Notes: generated by a model not told the origin, from the letters alone. 64,000 nt of DNA from Amaurobius ferox (GCA_951213105.1 OX578135.1:158667750-158731749), one strand, 5' to 3'. Positions 12,803 through 28,722 are shown, counted from the stretch's first letter. Numbers and translations are program-made.

Positions 12803-14570
12803 CTAGCCGAATACCCGTTGAAAATCAACGGTCTCGCAATAAGCAATCACTGAATAATGAAAATGTTTTAATAATTCGCCTTTCACATTTATTCGACAAA
12901 TCGAATATTTTGGTGTGCAGGAGAAAATATTCGGAAACTAAATTCGAGCATTTCTTCCTTTCGAATTATCTACCCTTACACTACATTAAAGTCTATCTCA
13001 TCCCGAGGCACTCCTATATTATTATTTCTCCTTTGGAACTTTTTTCTGTAAAGCACATCCATAAATGAACATTTTTGAAAAACTCTGTTTGTCTTGTGTT
13101 TTTTATCAGATGATTGGCCCAAATACCAAATATCAAGCCTCTATCACATTTAAAAGGAAGCGTGCCTCATTTAATAGGAAAATCGAACATATTAATGTGC
13201 GCAACCCTTAAAGTAGCAAATATTGGAAATCTAAAATTTCACACTCTCTTCCTTTCAAACTATCTACCCGTACATCAAATTTGAAGTCGCTATCCTATCG
13301 AGAAGCATGTTTTTCTATCACTTCACCTTTCGAACGTTTTTCTGTGTAGCACCCGGTTAAAGAACATTTTTGTCAAACTGTATTCATCTTTGGTTTTTTT
13401 TGTCAAATGGTTAGCCCATATACTAAATTTCAAGTCTCTATCACATTGTAAAGGAGGCATTTTTCATTTGTTCGGTAAATCGAACATTTTAGTGAGCGGA
13501 ATCCCCTACAATAACAAATGTTGGAAAACTGAAATTGCACACTTTCTTCCTTTCCAACTTTTTAGCCGTACACTAAATTTGAAGTCTCTATCTCATCGCG
13601 AAGCATACTTTTCTAGCATTTCATCTTTCGAATGCTTTTCTGTGTGGAGTACCCCTCCCCTTAACTATACATTTTTGAAAAACTCTATTCTTTTTGTGAC
13701 TTCTGTCAGATTATTTTCCCATATATCAAATATTAAGCCTCTATCACGTTTTAAAAGAGGCGTTTCTCCTTTATTCCGATAATCGAACATTTTGGTGTGC
13801 GGCACCCCCTAAAGTAGAAAATATTGGTAAACTGAAATTTTACAATTTCTTCCTTTCAAACTACCTACCCTTATACCAAATTTGATATCTCTATCTCAAT
13901 CCGAAGCAGGGTTATTTATCAATTCACTTTTCGGACGTTTTACTCTGGAGCACCCCCTTAAACGAACATTTTTGAAAAACTATATTTGCCTTGGGTGTTT
14001 CCATCAAATGATTAGCCCATATACCGAATTTCAAGCATCTATCAATTTTAAAGGAGCGTTTTATCATTTATTCTGCAAATCGAATATTTTTGTGTGCAGC
14101 ACCCCTTTAAGTAGAAAATATTGGAAATCTGAAATTGCACGCTTTCTTCCTTTCGAACGGTTTACCAATACACCAAATTTGACGTCTCTATCTCATCGCA
14201 AAGCATTCTTTCCTATCATTTCACTTTTCGAACGTTTTGGTGTGCTGCACCCCCTTTAAGTAGAAAATATTGGAAATCTGAAATTGCGCACTTTCTTCCT
14301 TTCGAGTGATTTACCCATATACCAAATTTGAAGTCTCTATCTCATCGCAAAGCATGCTTTCCCATCATTTCACTTTTCGAACGTTTTGGTGTGGGGCACC
14401 CCCTCTATAGAACGTTTTCGAAAATTTCGATTTTTCCAGGGGGGTTTTATCGAACCACCGAGCCGTGTACCAAATTGCAAGTCTCTATCTATTCGGGAAG
14501 TGCCTAAAAAAAGCGTGACAGACTGACAGACGGACAGACAGACAGACGGACACTTGGCAATTAGTATATA
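12803..14570. repeat. Satellite unit 8 (1,768 bp)
   Basis: TC insertion in A3; otherwise the common form with the short microsatellite allele. Confidence 0.95.
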
Positions 14571-16336
14571 CTAGCCGAATACCCGTTGAAAATCAACGGT
14601 CTCGCAATAAGCAATCACTGAATAATGAAAATGTTTTAATAATTCGCCTTTCACATTTATTCGACAAATCGAATATTTTGGTGTGCAGGAGAAAATATTC
14701 GGAAACTAAATTCGAGCATTTCTTCCTTTCGAATTATCTACCCTTACACTACATTAAAGTCTATCTCATCCCGAGGCACTCCTATATTATTATTTCTCCT
14801 TTGGAACTTTTTTCTGTAAAGCACATCCATAAATGAACATTTTTGAAAAACTCTGTTTGTCTTGTGTTTTTTATCAGATGATTGGCCCAAATACCAAATA
14901 TCAAGCCTCTATCACATTTAAAAGGAAGCGTGCCTCATTTAATAGGAAAATCGAACATATTAATGTGCGCAACCCTTAAAGTAGCAAATATTGGAAATTT
15001 AAAATTTCACACTCTCTTCCTTTCAAACTATCTACCCGTACATCAAATTTGAAGTCGCTATCCTATCGAGAAGCATGTTTTTCTATCACTTCACCTTTCG
15101 AACGTTTTTCTGTGTAGCACCCGGTTAAAGAACATTTTTGTCAAACTGTATTCATCTTTGGTTTTTTTTGTCAAATGGTTAGCCCATATACTAAATTTCA
15201 AGTCTCTATCACATTGTAAAGGAGGCATTTTTCATTTGTTCGGTAAATCGAACATTTTAGTGAGCGGAATCCCCTACAATAACAAATGTTGGAAAACTGA
15301 AATTGCACACTTTCTTCCTTTCCAACTTTTTAGCCGTACACTAAATTTGAAGTCTCTATCTCATCGCGAAGCATACTTTTCTAGCATTTCATCTTTCGAA
15401 TGCTTTTGTGTGGAGTACCCATCCCCTTAACTATACATTTTTGAAAAACTCTATTCTTTTTGTGACTTCTGTCAGATTATTTTCCCATATATCAAATATT
15501 AAGCCTCTATCACGTTTTAAAAGAGGCGTTTCTCCTTTATTCCGATAATCGAACATTTTGGTGTGCGGCACCCCCTAAAGTAGAAAATATTGGTAAACTG
15601 AAATTTTACAATTTCTTCCTTTCAAACTACCTACCCTTATACCAAATTTGATATCTCTATCTCAATCCGAAGCAGGGTTATTTATCAATTCACTTTTCGG
15701 ACGTTTTACTCTGGAGCACCCCCTTAAACGAACATTTTTGAAAAACTATATTTGCCTTGGGTGTTTCCATCAAATGATTAGCCCATATACCGAATTTCAA
15801 GCATCTATCAATTTTAAAGGAGCGTTTTATCATTTATTCTGCAAATCGAATATTTTTGTGTGCAGCACCCCTTTAAGTAGAAAATATTGGAAATCTGAAA
15901 TTGCACGCTTTCTTCCTTTCGAACGGTTTACCAATACACCAAATTTGACGTCTCTATCTCATCGCAAAGCATTCTTTCCTATCATTTCACTTTTCGAACG
16001 TTTTGGTGTGCTGCACCCCCTTTAAGTAGAAAATATTGGAAATCTGAAATTGCGCACTTTCTTCCTTTCGAGTGATTTACCCATATACCAAATTTGAAGT
16101 CTCTATCTCATCGCAAAGCATGCTTTCCCATCATTTCACTTTTCGAACGTTTTGGTGTGGGGCACCCCCTCTATAGAACGTTTTCGAAAATTTCGATTTT
16201 TCCAGGGGGGTTTTATCGAACCACCGAGCCGTGTACCAAATTGCAAGTCTCTATCTATTCGGGAAGTGCCTAAAAAAAGCGTGACAGACTGACAGACGGA
16301 CAGACAGACAGACGGACACTTGGCAATTAGTATATA
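14571..16336. repeat. Satellite unit 9 (1,766 bp)
   Basis: Common form with one private C-to-T at 14,999 in A2. Confidence 0.95.
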
Positions 16337-18102
16337 CTAGCCGAATACCCGTTGAAAATCAACGGTCTCGCAATAAGCAATCACTGAATAATGAAAATGT
16401 TTTAATAATTCGCCTTTCACATTTATTCGACAAATCGAATATTTTGGTGTGCAGGAGAAAATATTCGGAAACTAAATTCGAGCATTTCTTCCTTTCGAAT
16501 TATCTACCCTTACACTACATTAAAGTCTATCTCATCCCGAGGCACTCCTATATTATTATTTCTCCTTTGGAACTTTTTTCTGTAAAGCACATCCATAAAT
16601 GAACATTTTTGAAAAACTCTGTTTGTCTTGTGTTTTTTATCAGATGATTGGCCCAAATACCAAATATCAAGCCTCTATCACATTTAAAAGGAAGCGTGCC
16701 TCATTTAATAGGAAAATCGAACATATTAATGTGCGCAACCCTTAAAGTAGCAAATATTGGAAATCTAAAATTTCACACTCTCTTCCTTTCAAACTATCTA
16801 CCCGTACATCAAATTTGAAGTCGCTATCCTATCGAGAAGCATGTTTTTCTATCACTTCACCTTTCGAACGTTTTTCTGTGTAGCACCCGGTTAAAGAACA
16901 TTTTTGTCAAACTGTATTCATCTTTGGTTTTTTTTGTCAAATGGTTAGCCCATATACTAAATTTCAAGTCTCTATCACATTGTAAAGGAGGCATTTTTCA
17001 TTTGTTCGGTAAATCGAACATTTTAGTGAGCGGAATCCCCTACAATAACAAATGTTGGAAAACTGAAATTGCACACTTTCTTCCTTTCCAACTTTTTAGC
17101 CGTACACTAAATTTGAAGTCTCTATCTCATCGCGAAGCATACTTTTCTAGCATTTCATCTTTCGAATGCTTTTGTGTGGAGTACCCATCCCCTTAACTAT
17201 ACATTTTTGAAAAACTCTATTCTTTTTGTGACTTCTGTCAGATTATTTTCCCATATATCAAATATTAAGCCTCTATCACGTTTTAAAAGAGGCGTTTCTC
17301 CTTTATTCCGATAATCGAACATTTTGGTGTGCGGCACCCCCTAAAGTAGAAAATATTGGTAAACTGAAATTTTACAATTTCTTCCTTTCAAACTACCTAC
17401 CCTTATACCAAATTTGATATCTCTATCTCAATCCGAAGCAGGGTTATTTATCAATTCACTTTTCGGACGTTTTACTCTGGAGCACCCCCTTAAACGAACA
17501 TTTTTGAAAAACTATATTTGCCTTGGGTGTTTCCATCAAATGATTAGCCCATATACCGAATTTCAAGCATCTATCAATTTTAAAGGAGCGTTTTATCATT
17601 TATTCTTCAAATCGAATATTTTTGTGTGCAGCACCCCTTTAAGTAGAAAATATTGGAAATCTGAAATTGCACGCTTTCTTCCTTTCGAACGGTTTACCAA
17701 TACACCAAATTTGACGTCTCTATCTCATCGCAAAGCATTCTTTCCTATCATTTCACTTTTCGAACGTTTTGGTGTGCTGCACCCCCTTTAAGTAGAAAAT
17801 ATTGGAAATCTGAAATTGCGCACTTTCTTCCTTTCGAGTGATTTACCCATATACCAAATTTGAAGTCTCTATCTCATCGCAAAGCATGCTTTCCCATCAT
17901 TTCACTTTTCGAACGTTTTGGTGTGGGGCACCCCCTCTATAGAACGTTTTCGAAAATTTCGATTTTTCCAGGGGGGTTTTATCGAACCACCGAGCCGTGT
18001 ACCAAATTGCAAGTCTCTATCTATTCGGGAAGTGCCTAAAAAAAGCGTGACAGACTGACAGACGGACAGACAGACAGACGGACACTTGGCAATTAGTATA
18101 TA
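16337..18102. repeat. Satellite unit 10 (1,766 bp)
   Basis: Common form with one private G-to-T at 17,607 in B4. Confidence 0.95.
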
Positions 18103-19880
18103 CTAGCCGAATACCCGTTGAAAATCAACGGTCTCGCAATAAGCAATCACTGAATAATGAAAATGTTTTAATAATTCGCCTTTCACATTTATTCGACAAA
18201 TCGAATATTTTGGTGTGCAGGAGAAAATATTCGGAAACTAAATTCGAGCATTTCTTCCTTTCGAATTATCTACCCTTACACTACATTAAAGTCTATCTCA
18301 TCCCGAGGCACTCCTATATTATTATTTCTCCTTTGGAACTTTTTTCTGTAAAGCACATCCATAAATGAACATTTTTGAAAAACTCTGTTTGTCTTGTGTT
18401 TTTTATCAGATGATTGGCCCAAATACCAAATATCAAGCCTCTATCACATTTAAAAGGAAGCGTGCCTCATTTAATAGGAAAATCGAACATATTAATGTGC
18501 GCAACCCTTAAAGTAGCAAATATTGGAAATCTAAAATTTCACACTCTCTTCCTTTCAAACTATCTACCCGTACATCAAATTTGAAGTCGCTATCCTATCG
18601 AGAAGCATGTTTTTCTATCACTTCACCTTTCGAACGTTTTTCTGTGTAGCACCCGGTTAAAGAACATTTTTGTCAAACTGTATTCATCTTTGGTTTTTTT
18701 TGTCAAATGGTTAGCCCATATACTAAATTTCAAGTCTCTATCACATTGTAAAGGAGGCATTTTTCATTTGTTCGGTAAATCGAACATTTTAGTGAGCGGA
18801 ATCCCCTACAATAACAAATGTTGGAAAACTGAAATTGCACACTTTCTTCCTTTCCAACTTTTTAGCCGTACACTAAATTTGAAGTCTCTATCTCATCGCG
18901 AAGCATACTTTTCTAGCATTTCATCTTTCGAATGCTTTTGTGTGGAGTACCCATCCCCTTAACTATACATTTTTGAAAAACTCTATTCTTTTTGTGACTT
19001 CTGTCAGATTATTTTCCCATATATCAAATATTAAGCCTCTATCACGTTTTAAAAGAGGCGTTTCTCCTTTATTCCGATAATCGAACATTTTGGTGTGCGG
19101 CACCCCCTAAAGTAGAAAATATTGGTAAACTGAAATTTTACAATTTCTTCCTTTCAAACTACCTACCCTTATACCAAATTTGATATCTCTATCTCAATCC
19201 GAAGCAGGGTTATTTATCAATTCACTTTTCGGACGTTTTACTCTGGAGCACCCCCTTAAACGAACATTTTTGAAAAACTATATTTGCCTTGGGTGTTTCC
19301 ATCAAATGATTAGCCCATATACCGAATTTCAAGCATCTATCAATTTTAAAGGAGCGTTTTATCATTTATTCTGCAAATCGAATATTTTTGTGTGCAGCAC
19401 CCCTTTAAGTAGAAAATATTGGAAATCTGAAATTGCACGCTTTCTTCCTTTCGAACGGTTTACCAATACACCAAATTTGACGTCTCTATCTCATCGCAAA
19501 GCATTCTTTCCTATCATTTCACTTTTCGAACGTTTTGGTGTGCTGCACCCCCTTTAAGTAGAAAATATTGGAAATCTGAAATTGCGCACTTTCTTCCTTT
19601 CGAGTGATTTACCCATATACCAAATTTGAAGTCTCTATCTCATCGCAAAGCATGCTTTCCCATCATTTCACTTTTCGAACGTTTTGGTGTGGGGCACCCC
19701 CTCTATAGAACGTTTTCGAAAATTTCGATTTTTCCAGGGGGGTTTTATCGAACCACCGAGCCGTGTACCAAATTGCAAGTCTCTATCTATTCGGGAAGTG
19801 CCTAAAAAAAGCGTGACAGACTGACAGACGGACAGACAGACGGACAGACAGACAGACGGACACTTGGCAATTAGTATATA
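18103..19880. repeat. Satellite unit 11 (1,778 bp)
   Basis: Common form with the long microsatellite allele. Confidence 0.95.
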
Positions 19881-21646
19881 CTAGCCGAATACCCGTTGAA
19901 AATCAACGGTCTCGCAATAAGCAATCACTGAATAATGAAAATGTTTTAATAATTCGCCTTTCACATTTATTCGACAAATCGAATATTTTGGTGTGCAGGA
20001 GAAAATATTCGGAAACTAAATTCGAGCATTTCTTCCTTTCGAATTATCTACCCTTACACTACATTAAAGTCTATCTCATCCCGAGGCACTCCTATATTAT
20101 TATTTCTCCTTTGGAACTTTTTTCTGTAAAGCACATCCATAAATGAACATTTTTGAAAAACTCTGTTTGTCTTGTGTTTTTTATCAGATGATTGGCCCAA
20201 ATACCAAATATCAAGCCTCTATCACATTTAAAAGGAAGCGTGCCTCATTTAATAGGAAAATCGAACATATTAATGTGCGCAACCCTTAAAGTAGCAAATA
20301 TTGGAAATCTAAAATTTCACACTCTCTTCCTTTCAAACTATCTACCCGTACATCAAATTTGAAGTCGCTATCCTATCGAGAAGCATGTTTTTCTATCACT
20401 TCACCTTTCGAACGTTTTTCTGTGTAGCACCCGGTTAAAGAACATTTTTGTCAAACTGTATTCATCTTTGGTTTTTTTTGTCAAATGGTTAGCCCATATA
20501 CTAAATTTCAAGTCTCTATCACATTGTAAAGGAGGCATTTTTCATTTGTTCGGTAAATCGAACATTTTAGTGAGCGGAATCCCCTACAATAACAAATGTT
20601 GGAAAACTGAAATTGCACACTTTCTTCCTTTCCAACTTTTTAGCCGTACACTAAATTTGAAGTCTCTATCTCATCGCGAAGCATACTTTTCTAGCATTTC
20701 ATCTTTCGAATGCTTTTGTGTGGAGTACCCATCCCCTTAACTATACATTTTTGAAAAACTCTATTCTTTTTGTGACTTCTGTCAGATTATTTTCCCATAT
20801 ATCAAATATTAAGCCTCTATCACGTTTTAAAAGAGGCGTTTCTCCTTTATTCCGATAATCGAACATTTTGGTGTGCGGCACCCCCTAAAGTAGAAAATAT
20901 TGGTAAACTGAAATTTTACAATTTCTTCCTTTCAAACTACCTACCCTTATACCAAATTTGATATCTCTATCTCAATCCGAAGCAGGGTTATTTATCAATT
21001 CACTTTTCGGACGTTTTACTCTGGAGCACCCCCTTAAACGAACATTTTTGAAAAACTATATTTGCCTTGGGTGTTTCCATCAAATGATTAGCCCATATAC
21101 CGAATTTCAAGCATCTATCAATTTTAAAGGAGCGTTTTATCATTTATTCTGCAAATCGAATATTTTTGTGTGCAGCACCCCTTTAAGTAGAAAATATTGG
21201 AAATCTGAAATTGCACGCTTTCTTCCTTTCGAACGGTTTACCAATACACCAAATTTGACGTCTCTATCTCATCGCAAAGCATTCTTTCCTATCATTTCAC
21301 TTTTCGAACGTTTTGGTGTGCTGCACCCCCTTTAAGTAGAAAATATTGGAAATCTGAAATTGCGCACTTTCTTCCTTTCGAGTGATTTACCCATATACCA
21401 AATTTGAAGTCTCTATCTCATCGCAAAGCATGCTTTCCCATCATTTCACTTTTCGAACGTTTTGGTGTGGGGCACCCCCTCTATAGAACGTTTTCGAAAA
21501 TTTCGATTTTTCCAGGGGGGTTTTATCGAACCACCGAGCCGTGTACCAAATTGCAAGTCTCTATCTATTCGGGAAGTGCCTAAAAAAAGCGTGACAGACT
21601 GACAGACGGACAGACAGACAGACGGACACTTGGCAATTAGTATATA
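19881..21646. repeat. Satellite unit 12 (1,766 bp)
   Basis: Common form, short allele; no private difference noticed. Confidence 0.95.
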
Positions 21647-23424
21647 CTAGCCGAATACCCGTTGAAAATCAACGGTCTCGCAATAAGCAATCACTGAATA
21701 ATGAAAATGTTTTAATAATTCGCCTTTCACATTTATTCGACAAATCGAATATTTTGGTGTGCAGGAGAAAATATTCGGAAACTAAATTCGAGCATTTCTT
21801 CCTTTCGAATTATCTACCCTTACACTACATTAAAGTCTATCTCATCCCGAGGCACTCCTATATTATTATTTCTCCTTTGGAACTTTTTTCTGTAAAGCAC
21901 ATCCATAAATGAACATTTTTGAAAAACTCTGTTTGTCTTGTGTTTTTTATCAGATGATTGGCCCAAATACCAAATATCAAGCCTCTATCACATTTAAAAG
22001 GAAGCGTGCCTCATTTAATAGGAAAATCGAACATATTAATGTGCGCAACCCTTAAAGTAGCAAATATTGGAAATCTAAAATTTCACACTCTCTTCCTTTC
22101 AAACTATCTACCCGTACATCAAATTTGAAGTCGCTATCCTATCGAGAAGCATGTTTTTCTATCACTTCACCTTTCGAACGTTTTTCTGTGTAGCACCCGG
22201 TTAAAGAACATTTTTGTCAAACTGTATTCATCTTTGGTTTTTTTTGTCAAATGGTTAGCCCATATACTAAATTTCAAGTCTCTATCACATTGTAAAGGAG
22301 GCATTTTTCATTTGTTCGGTAAATCGAACATTTTAGTGAGCGGAATCCCCTACAATAACAAATGTTGGAAAACTGAAATTGCACACTTTCTTCCTTTCCA
22401 ACTTTTTAGCCGTACACTAAATTTGAAGTCTCTATCTCATCGCGAAGCATACTTTTCTAGCATTTCATCTTTCGAATGCTTTTGTGTGGAGTACCCATCC
22501 CCTTAACTATACATTTTTGAAAAACTCTATTCTTTTTGTGACTTCTGTCAGATTATTTTCCCATATATCAAATATTAAGCCTCTATCACGTTTTAAAAGA
22601 GGCGTTTCTCCTTTATTCCGATAATCGAACATTTTGGTGTGCGGCACCCCCTAAAGTAGAAAATATTGGTAAACTGAAATTTTACAATTTCTTCCTTTCA
22701 AACTACCTACCCTTATACCAAATTTGATATCTCTATCTCAATCCGAAGCAGGGTTATTTATCAATTCACTTTTCGGACGTTTTACTCTGGAGCACCCCCT
22801 TAAACGAACATTTTTGAAAAACTATATTTGCCTTGGGTGTTTCCATCAAATGATTAGCCCATATACCGAATTTCAAGCATCTATCAATTTTAAAGGAGCG
22901 TTTTATCATTTATTCTGCAAATCGAATATTTTTGTGTGCAGCACCCCTTTAAGTAGAAAATATTGGAAATCTGAAATTGCACGCTTTCTTCCTTTCGAAC
23001 GGTTTACCAATACACCAAATTTGACGTCTCTATCTCATCGCAAAGCATTCTTTCCTATCATTTCACTTTTCGAACGTTTTGGTGTGCTGCACCCCCTTTA
23101 AGTAGAAAATATTGGAAATCTGAAATTGCGCACTTTCTTCCTTTCGAGTGATTTACCCATATACCAAATTTGAAGTCTCTATCTCATCGCAAAGCATGCT
23201 TTCCCATCATTTCACTTTTCGAACGTTTTGGTGTGGGGCACCCCCTCTATAGAACGTTTTCGAAAATTTCGATTTTTCCAGGGGGGTTTTATCGAACCAC
23301 CGAGCCGTGTACCAAATTGCAAGTCTCTATCTATTCGGGAAGTGCCTAAAAAAAGCGTGACAGACTGACAGACGGACAGACAGACGGACAGACAGACAGA
23401 CGGACACTTGGCAATTAGTATATA
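21647..23424. repeat. Satellite unit 13 (1,778 bp)
   Basis: Long allele. Start of the block (units 13-18) that reappears expanded as units 19-26. Confidence 0.95.
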
Positions 23425-25190
23425 CTAGCCGAATACCCGTTGAAAATCAACGGTCTCGCAATAAGCAATCACTGAATAATGAAAATGTTTTAATAATTCG
23501 CCTTTCACATTTATTCGACAAATCGAATATTTTGGTGTGCAGGAGAAAATATTCGGAAACTAAATTCGAGCATTTCTTCCTTTCGAATTATCTACCCTTA
23601 CACTACATTAAAGTCTATCTCATCCCGAGGCACTCCTATATTATTATTTCTCCTTTGGAACTTTTTTCTGTAAAGCACATCCATAAATGAACATTTTTGA
23701 AAAACTCTGTTTGTCTTGTGTTTTTTATCAGATGATTGGCCCAAATACCAAATATCAAGCCTCTATCACATTTAAAAGGAAGCGTGCCTCATTTAATAGG
23801 AAAATCGAACATATTAATGTGCGCAACCCTTAAAGTAGCAAATATTGGAAATCTAAAATTTCACACTCTCTTCCTTTCAAACTATCTACCCGTACATCAA
23901 ATTTGAAGTCGCTATCCTATCGAGAAGCATGTTTTTCTATCACTTCACCTTTCGAACGTTTTTCTGTGTAGCACCCGGTTAAAGAACATTTTTGTCAAAC
24001 TGTATTCATCTTTGGTTTTTTTTGTCAAATGGTTAGCCCATATACTAAATTTCAAGTCTCTATCACATTGTAAAGGAGGCATTTTTCATTTGTTCGGTAA
24101 ATCGAACATTTTAGTGAGCGGAATCCCCTACAATAACAAATGTTGGAAAACTGAAATTGCACACTTTCTTCCTTTCCAACTTTTTAGCCGTACACTAAAT
24201 TTGAAGTCTCTATCTCATCGCGAAGCATACTTTTCTAGCCTTTCATCTTTCGAATGCTTTTGTGTGGAGTACCCATCCCCTTAACTATACATTTTTGAAA
24301 AACTCTATTCTTTTTGTGACTTCTGTCAGATTATTTTCCCATATATCAAATATTAAGCCTCTATCACGTTTTAAAAGAGGCGTTTCTCCTTTATTCCGAT
24401 AATCGAACATTTTGGTGTGCGGCACCCCCTAAAGTAGAAAATATTGGTAAACTGAAATTTTACAATTTCTTCCTTTCAAACTACCTACCCTTATACCAAA
24501 TTTGATATCTCTATCTCAATCCGAAGCAGGGTTATTTATCAATTCACTTTTCGGACGTTTTACTCTGGAGCACCCCCTTAAACGAACATTTTTGAAAAAC
24601 TATATTTGCCTTGGGTGTTTCCATCAAATGATTAGCCCATATACCGAATTTCAAGCATCTATCAATTTTAAAGGAGCGTTTTATCATTTATTCTGCAAAT
24701 CGAATATTTTTGTGTGCAGCACCCCTTTAAGTAGAAAATATTGGAAATCTGAAATTGCACGCTTTCTTCCTTTCGAACGGTTTACCAATACACCAAATTT
24801 GACGTCTCTATCTCATCGCAAAGCATTCTTTCCTATCATTTCACTTTTCGAACGTTTTGGTGTGCTGCACCCCCTTTAAGTAGAAAATATTGGAAATCTG
24901 AAATTGCGCACTTTCTTCCTTTCGAGTGATTTACCCATATACCAAATTTGAAGTCTCTATCTCATCGCAAAGCATGCTTTCCCATCATTTCACTTTTCGA
25001 ACGTTTTGGTGTGGGGCACCCCCTCTATAGAACGTTTTCGAAAATTTCGATTTTTCCAGGGGGGTTTTATCGAACCACCGAGCCGTGTACCAAATTGCAA
25101 GTCTCTATCTATTCGGGAAGTGCCTAAAAAAAGCGTGACAGACTGACAGACGGACAGACAGACAGACGGACACTTGGCAATTAGTATATA
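23425..25190. repeat. Satellite unit 14 (1,766 bp)
   Basis: A-to-C at 24,240 (CTAGCCTTTC) in A3, shared only with unit 20. Confidence 0.95.
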
Positions 25191-26956
25191 CTAGCCGAAT
25201 ACCCGTTGAAAATCAACGGTCTCGCAATAAGCAATCACTGAATAATGAAAATGTTTTAATAATTCGCCTTTCACATTTATTCGACAAATCGAATATTTTG
25301 GTGTGCAGGAGAAAATATTCGGAAACTAAATTCGAGCATTTCTTCCTTTCGAATTATCTACCCTTACACTACATTAAAGTCTATCTCATCCCGAGGCACT
25401 CCTATATTATTATTTCTCCTTTGGAACTTTTTTCTGTAAAGCACATCCATAAATGAACATTTTTGAAAAACTCTGTTTGTCTTGTGTTTTTTATCAGATG
25501 ATTGGCCCAAATACCAAATATCAAGCCTCTATCACATTTAAAAGGAAGCGTGCCTCATTTAATAGGAAAATCGAACATATTAATGTGCGCAACCCTTAAA
25601 GTAGCAAATATTGGAAATCTAAAATTTCACACTCTCTTCCTTTCAAACTATCTACCCGTACATCAAATTTGAAGTCGCTATCCTATCGAGAAGCATGTTT
25701 TTCTATCACTTCACCTTTCGAACGTTTTTCTGTGTAGCACCCGGTTAAAGAACATTTTTGTCAAACTGTATTCATCTTTGGTTTTTTTTGTCAAATGGTT
25801 AGCCCATATACTAAATTTCAAGTCTCTATCACATTGTAAAGGAGGCATTTTTCATTTGTTCGGTAAATCGAACATTTTAGTGAGCGGAATCCCCTACAAT
25901 AACAAATGTTGGAAAACTGAAATTGCACACTTTCTTCCTTTCCAACTTTTTAGCCGTACACTAAATTTGAAGTCTCTATCTCATCGCGAAGCATACTTTT
26001 CTAGCATTTCATCTTTCGAATGCTTTTGTGTGGAGTACCCATCCCCTTAACTATACATTTTTGAAAAACTCTATTCTTTTTGTGACTTCTGTCAGATTAT
26101 TTTCCCATATATCAAATATTAAGCCTCTATCACGTTTTAAAAGAGGCGTTTCTCCTTTATTCCGATAATCGAACATTTTGGTGTGCGGCACCCCCTAAAG
26201 TAGAAAATATTGGTAAACTGAAATTTTACAATTTCTTCCTTTCAAACTACCTACCCTTATACCAAATTTGATATCTCTATCTCAATCCGAAGCAGGGTTA
26301 TTTATCAATTCACTTTTCGGACGTTTTACTCTGGAGCACCCCCTTAAACGAACATTTTTGAAAAACTATATTTGCCTTGGGTGTTTCCATCAAATGATTA
26401 GCCCATATACCGAATTTCAAGCATCTATCAATTTTAAAGGAGCGTTTTATCATTTATTCTGCAAATCGAATATTTTTGTGTGCAGCACCCCTTTAAGTAG
26501 AAAATATTGGAAATCTGAAATTGCACGCTTTCTTCCTTTCGAACGGTTTACCAATACACCAAATTTGACGTCTCTATCTCATCGCAAAGCATTCTTTCCT
26601 ATCATTTCACTTTTCGAACGTTTTGGTGTGCTGCACCCCCTTTAAGTAGAAAATATTGGAAATCTGAAATTGCGCACTTTCTTCCTTTCGAGTGATTTAC
26701 CCATATACCAAATTTGAAGTCTCTATCTCATCGCAAAGCATGCTTTCCCATCATTTCACTTTTCGAACGTTTTGGTGTGGGGCACCCCCTCTATAGAACG
26801 TTTTCGAAAATTTCGATTTTTCCAGGGGGGTTTTATCGAACCACCGAGCCGTGTACCAAATTGCAAGTCTCTATCTATTCGGGAAGTGCCTAAAAAAAGC
26901 GTGACAGACTGACAGACGGACAGACAGACAGACGGACACTTGGCAATTAGTATATA
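25191..26956. repeat. Satellite unit 15 (1,766 bp)
   Basis: Common form, short allele. Confidence 0.95.
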
Positions 26957-28722
26957 CTAGCCGAATACCCGTTGAAAATCAACGGTCTCGCAATAAGCAA
27001 TCACTGAATAATGAAAATGTTTTAATAATTCGCCTTTCACATTTATTCGACAAATCGAATATTTTGGTGTGCAGGAGAAAATATTCGGAAACTAAATTCG
27101 AGCATTTCTTCCTTTCGAATTATCTACCCTTACACTACATTAAAGTCTATCTCATCCCGAGGCACTCCTATATTATTATTTCTCCTTTGGAACTTTTTTC
27201 TGTAAAGCACATCCATAAATGAACATTTTTGAAAAACTCTGTTTGTCTTGTGTTTTTTATCAGATGATTGGCCCAAATACCAAATATCAAGCCTCTATCA
27301 CATTTAAAAGGAAGCGTGCCTCATTTAATAGGAAAATCGAACATATTAATGTGCGCAACCCTTAAAGTAGCAAATATTGGAAATCTAAAATTTCACACTC
27401 TCTTCCTTTCAAACTATCTACCCGTACATCAAATTTGAAGTCGCTATCCTATCGAGAAGCATGTTTTTCTATCACTTCACCTTTCGAACGTTTTTCTGTG
27501 TAGCACCCGGTTAAAGAACATTTTTGTCAAACTGTATTCATCTTTGGTTTTTTTTGTCAAATGGTTAGCCCATATACTAAATTTCAAGTCTCTATCACAT
27601 TGTAAAGGAGGCATTTTTCATTTGTTCGGTAAATCGAACATTTTAGTGAGCGGAATCCCCTACAATAACAAATGTTGGAAAACTGAAATTGCACACTTTC
27701 TTCCTTTCCAACTTTTTAGCCGTACACTAAATTTGAAGTCTCTATCTCATCGCGAAGCATACTTTTCTAGCATTTCATCTTTCGAATGCTTTTGTGTGGA
27801 GTACCCATCCCCTTAACTATACATTTTTGAAAAACTCTATTCTTTTTGTGACTTCTGTCAGATTATTTTCCCATATATCAAATATTAAGCCTCTATCACG
27901 TTTTAAAAGAGGCGTTTCTCCTTTATTCCGATAATCGAACATTTTGGTGTGCGGCACCCCCTAAAGTAGAAAATATTGGTAAACTGAAATTTTACAATTT
28001 CTTCCTTTCAAACTACCTACCCTTATACCAAATTTGATATCTCTATCTCAATCCGAAGCAGGGTTATTTATCAATTCACTTTTCGGACGTTTTACTCTGG
28101 AGCACCCCCTTAAACGAACATTTTTGAAAAACTATATTTGCCTTGGGTGTTTCCATCAAATGATTAGCCCATATACCGAATTTCAAGCATCTATCAATTT
28201 TAAAGGAGCGTTTTATCATTTATTCTGCAAATCGAATATTTTTGTGTGCAGCACCCCTTTAAGTAGAAAATATTGGAAATCTGAAATTGCACGCTTTCTT
28301 CCTTTCGAACGGTTTACCAATACACCAAATTTGACGTCTCTATCTCATCGCAAAGCATTCTTTCCTATCATTTCACTTTTCGAACGTTTTGGTGTGCTGC
28401 ACCCCCTTTAAGTAGAAAATATTGGAAATCTGAAATTGCGCACTTTCTTCCTTTCGAGTGATTTACCCATATACCAAATTTGAAGTCTCTATCTCATCGC
28501 AAAGCATGCTTTCCCATCATTTCACTTTTCGAACGTTTTGGTGTGGGGCACCCCCTCTATAGAACGTTTTCGAAAATTTCGATTTTTCCAGGGGGGTTTT
28601 ATCGAACCACCGAGCCGTGTACCAAATTGCAAGTCTCTATCTATTCGGGAAGTGCCTAAAAAAAGCGTGACAGACTGACAGACGGACAGACAGACAGACG
28701 GACACTTGGCAATTAGTATATA
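26957..28722. repeat. Satellite unit 16 (1,766 bp)
   Basis: Common form, short allele. Confidence 0.95.
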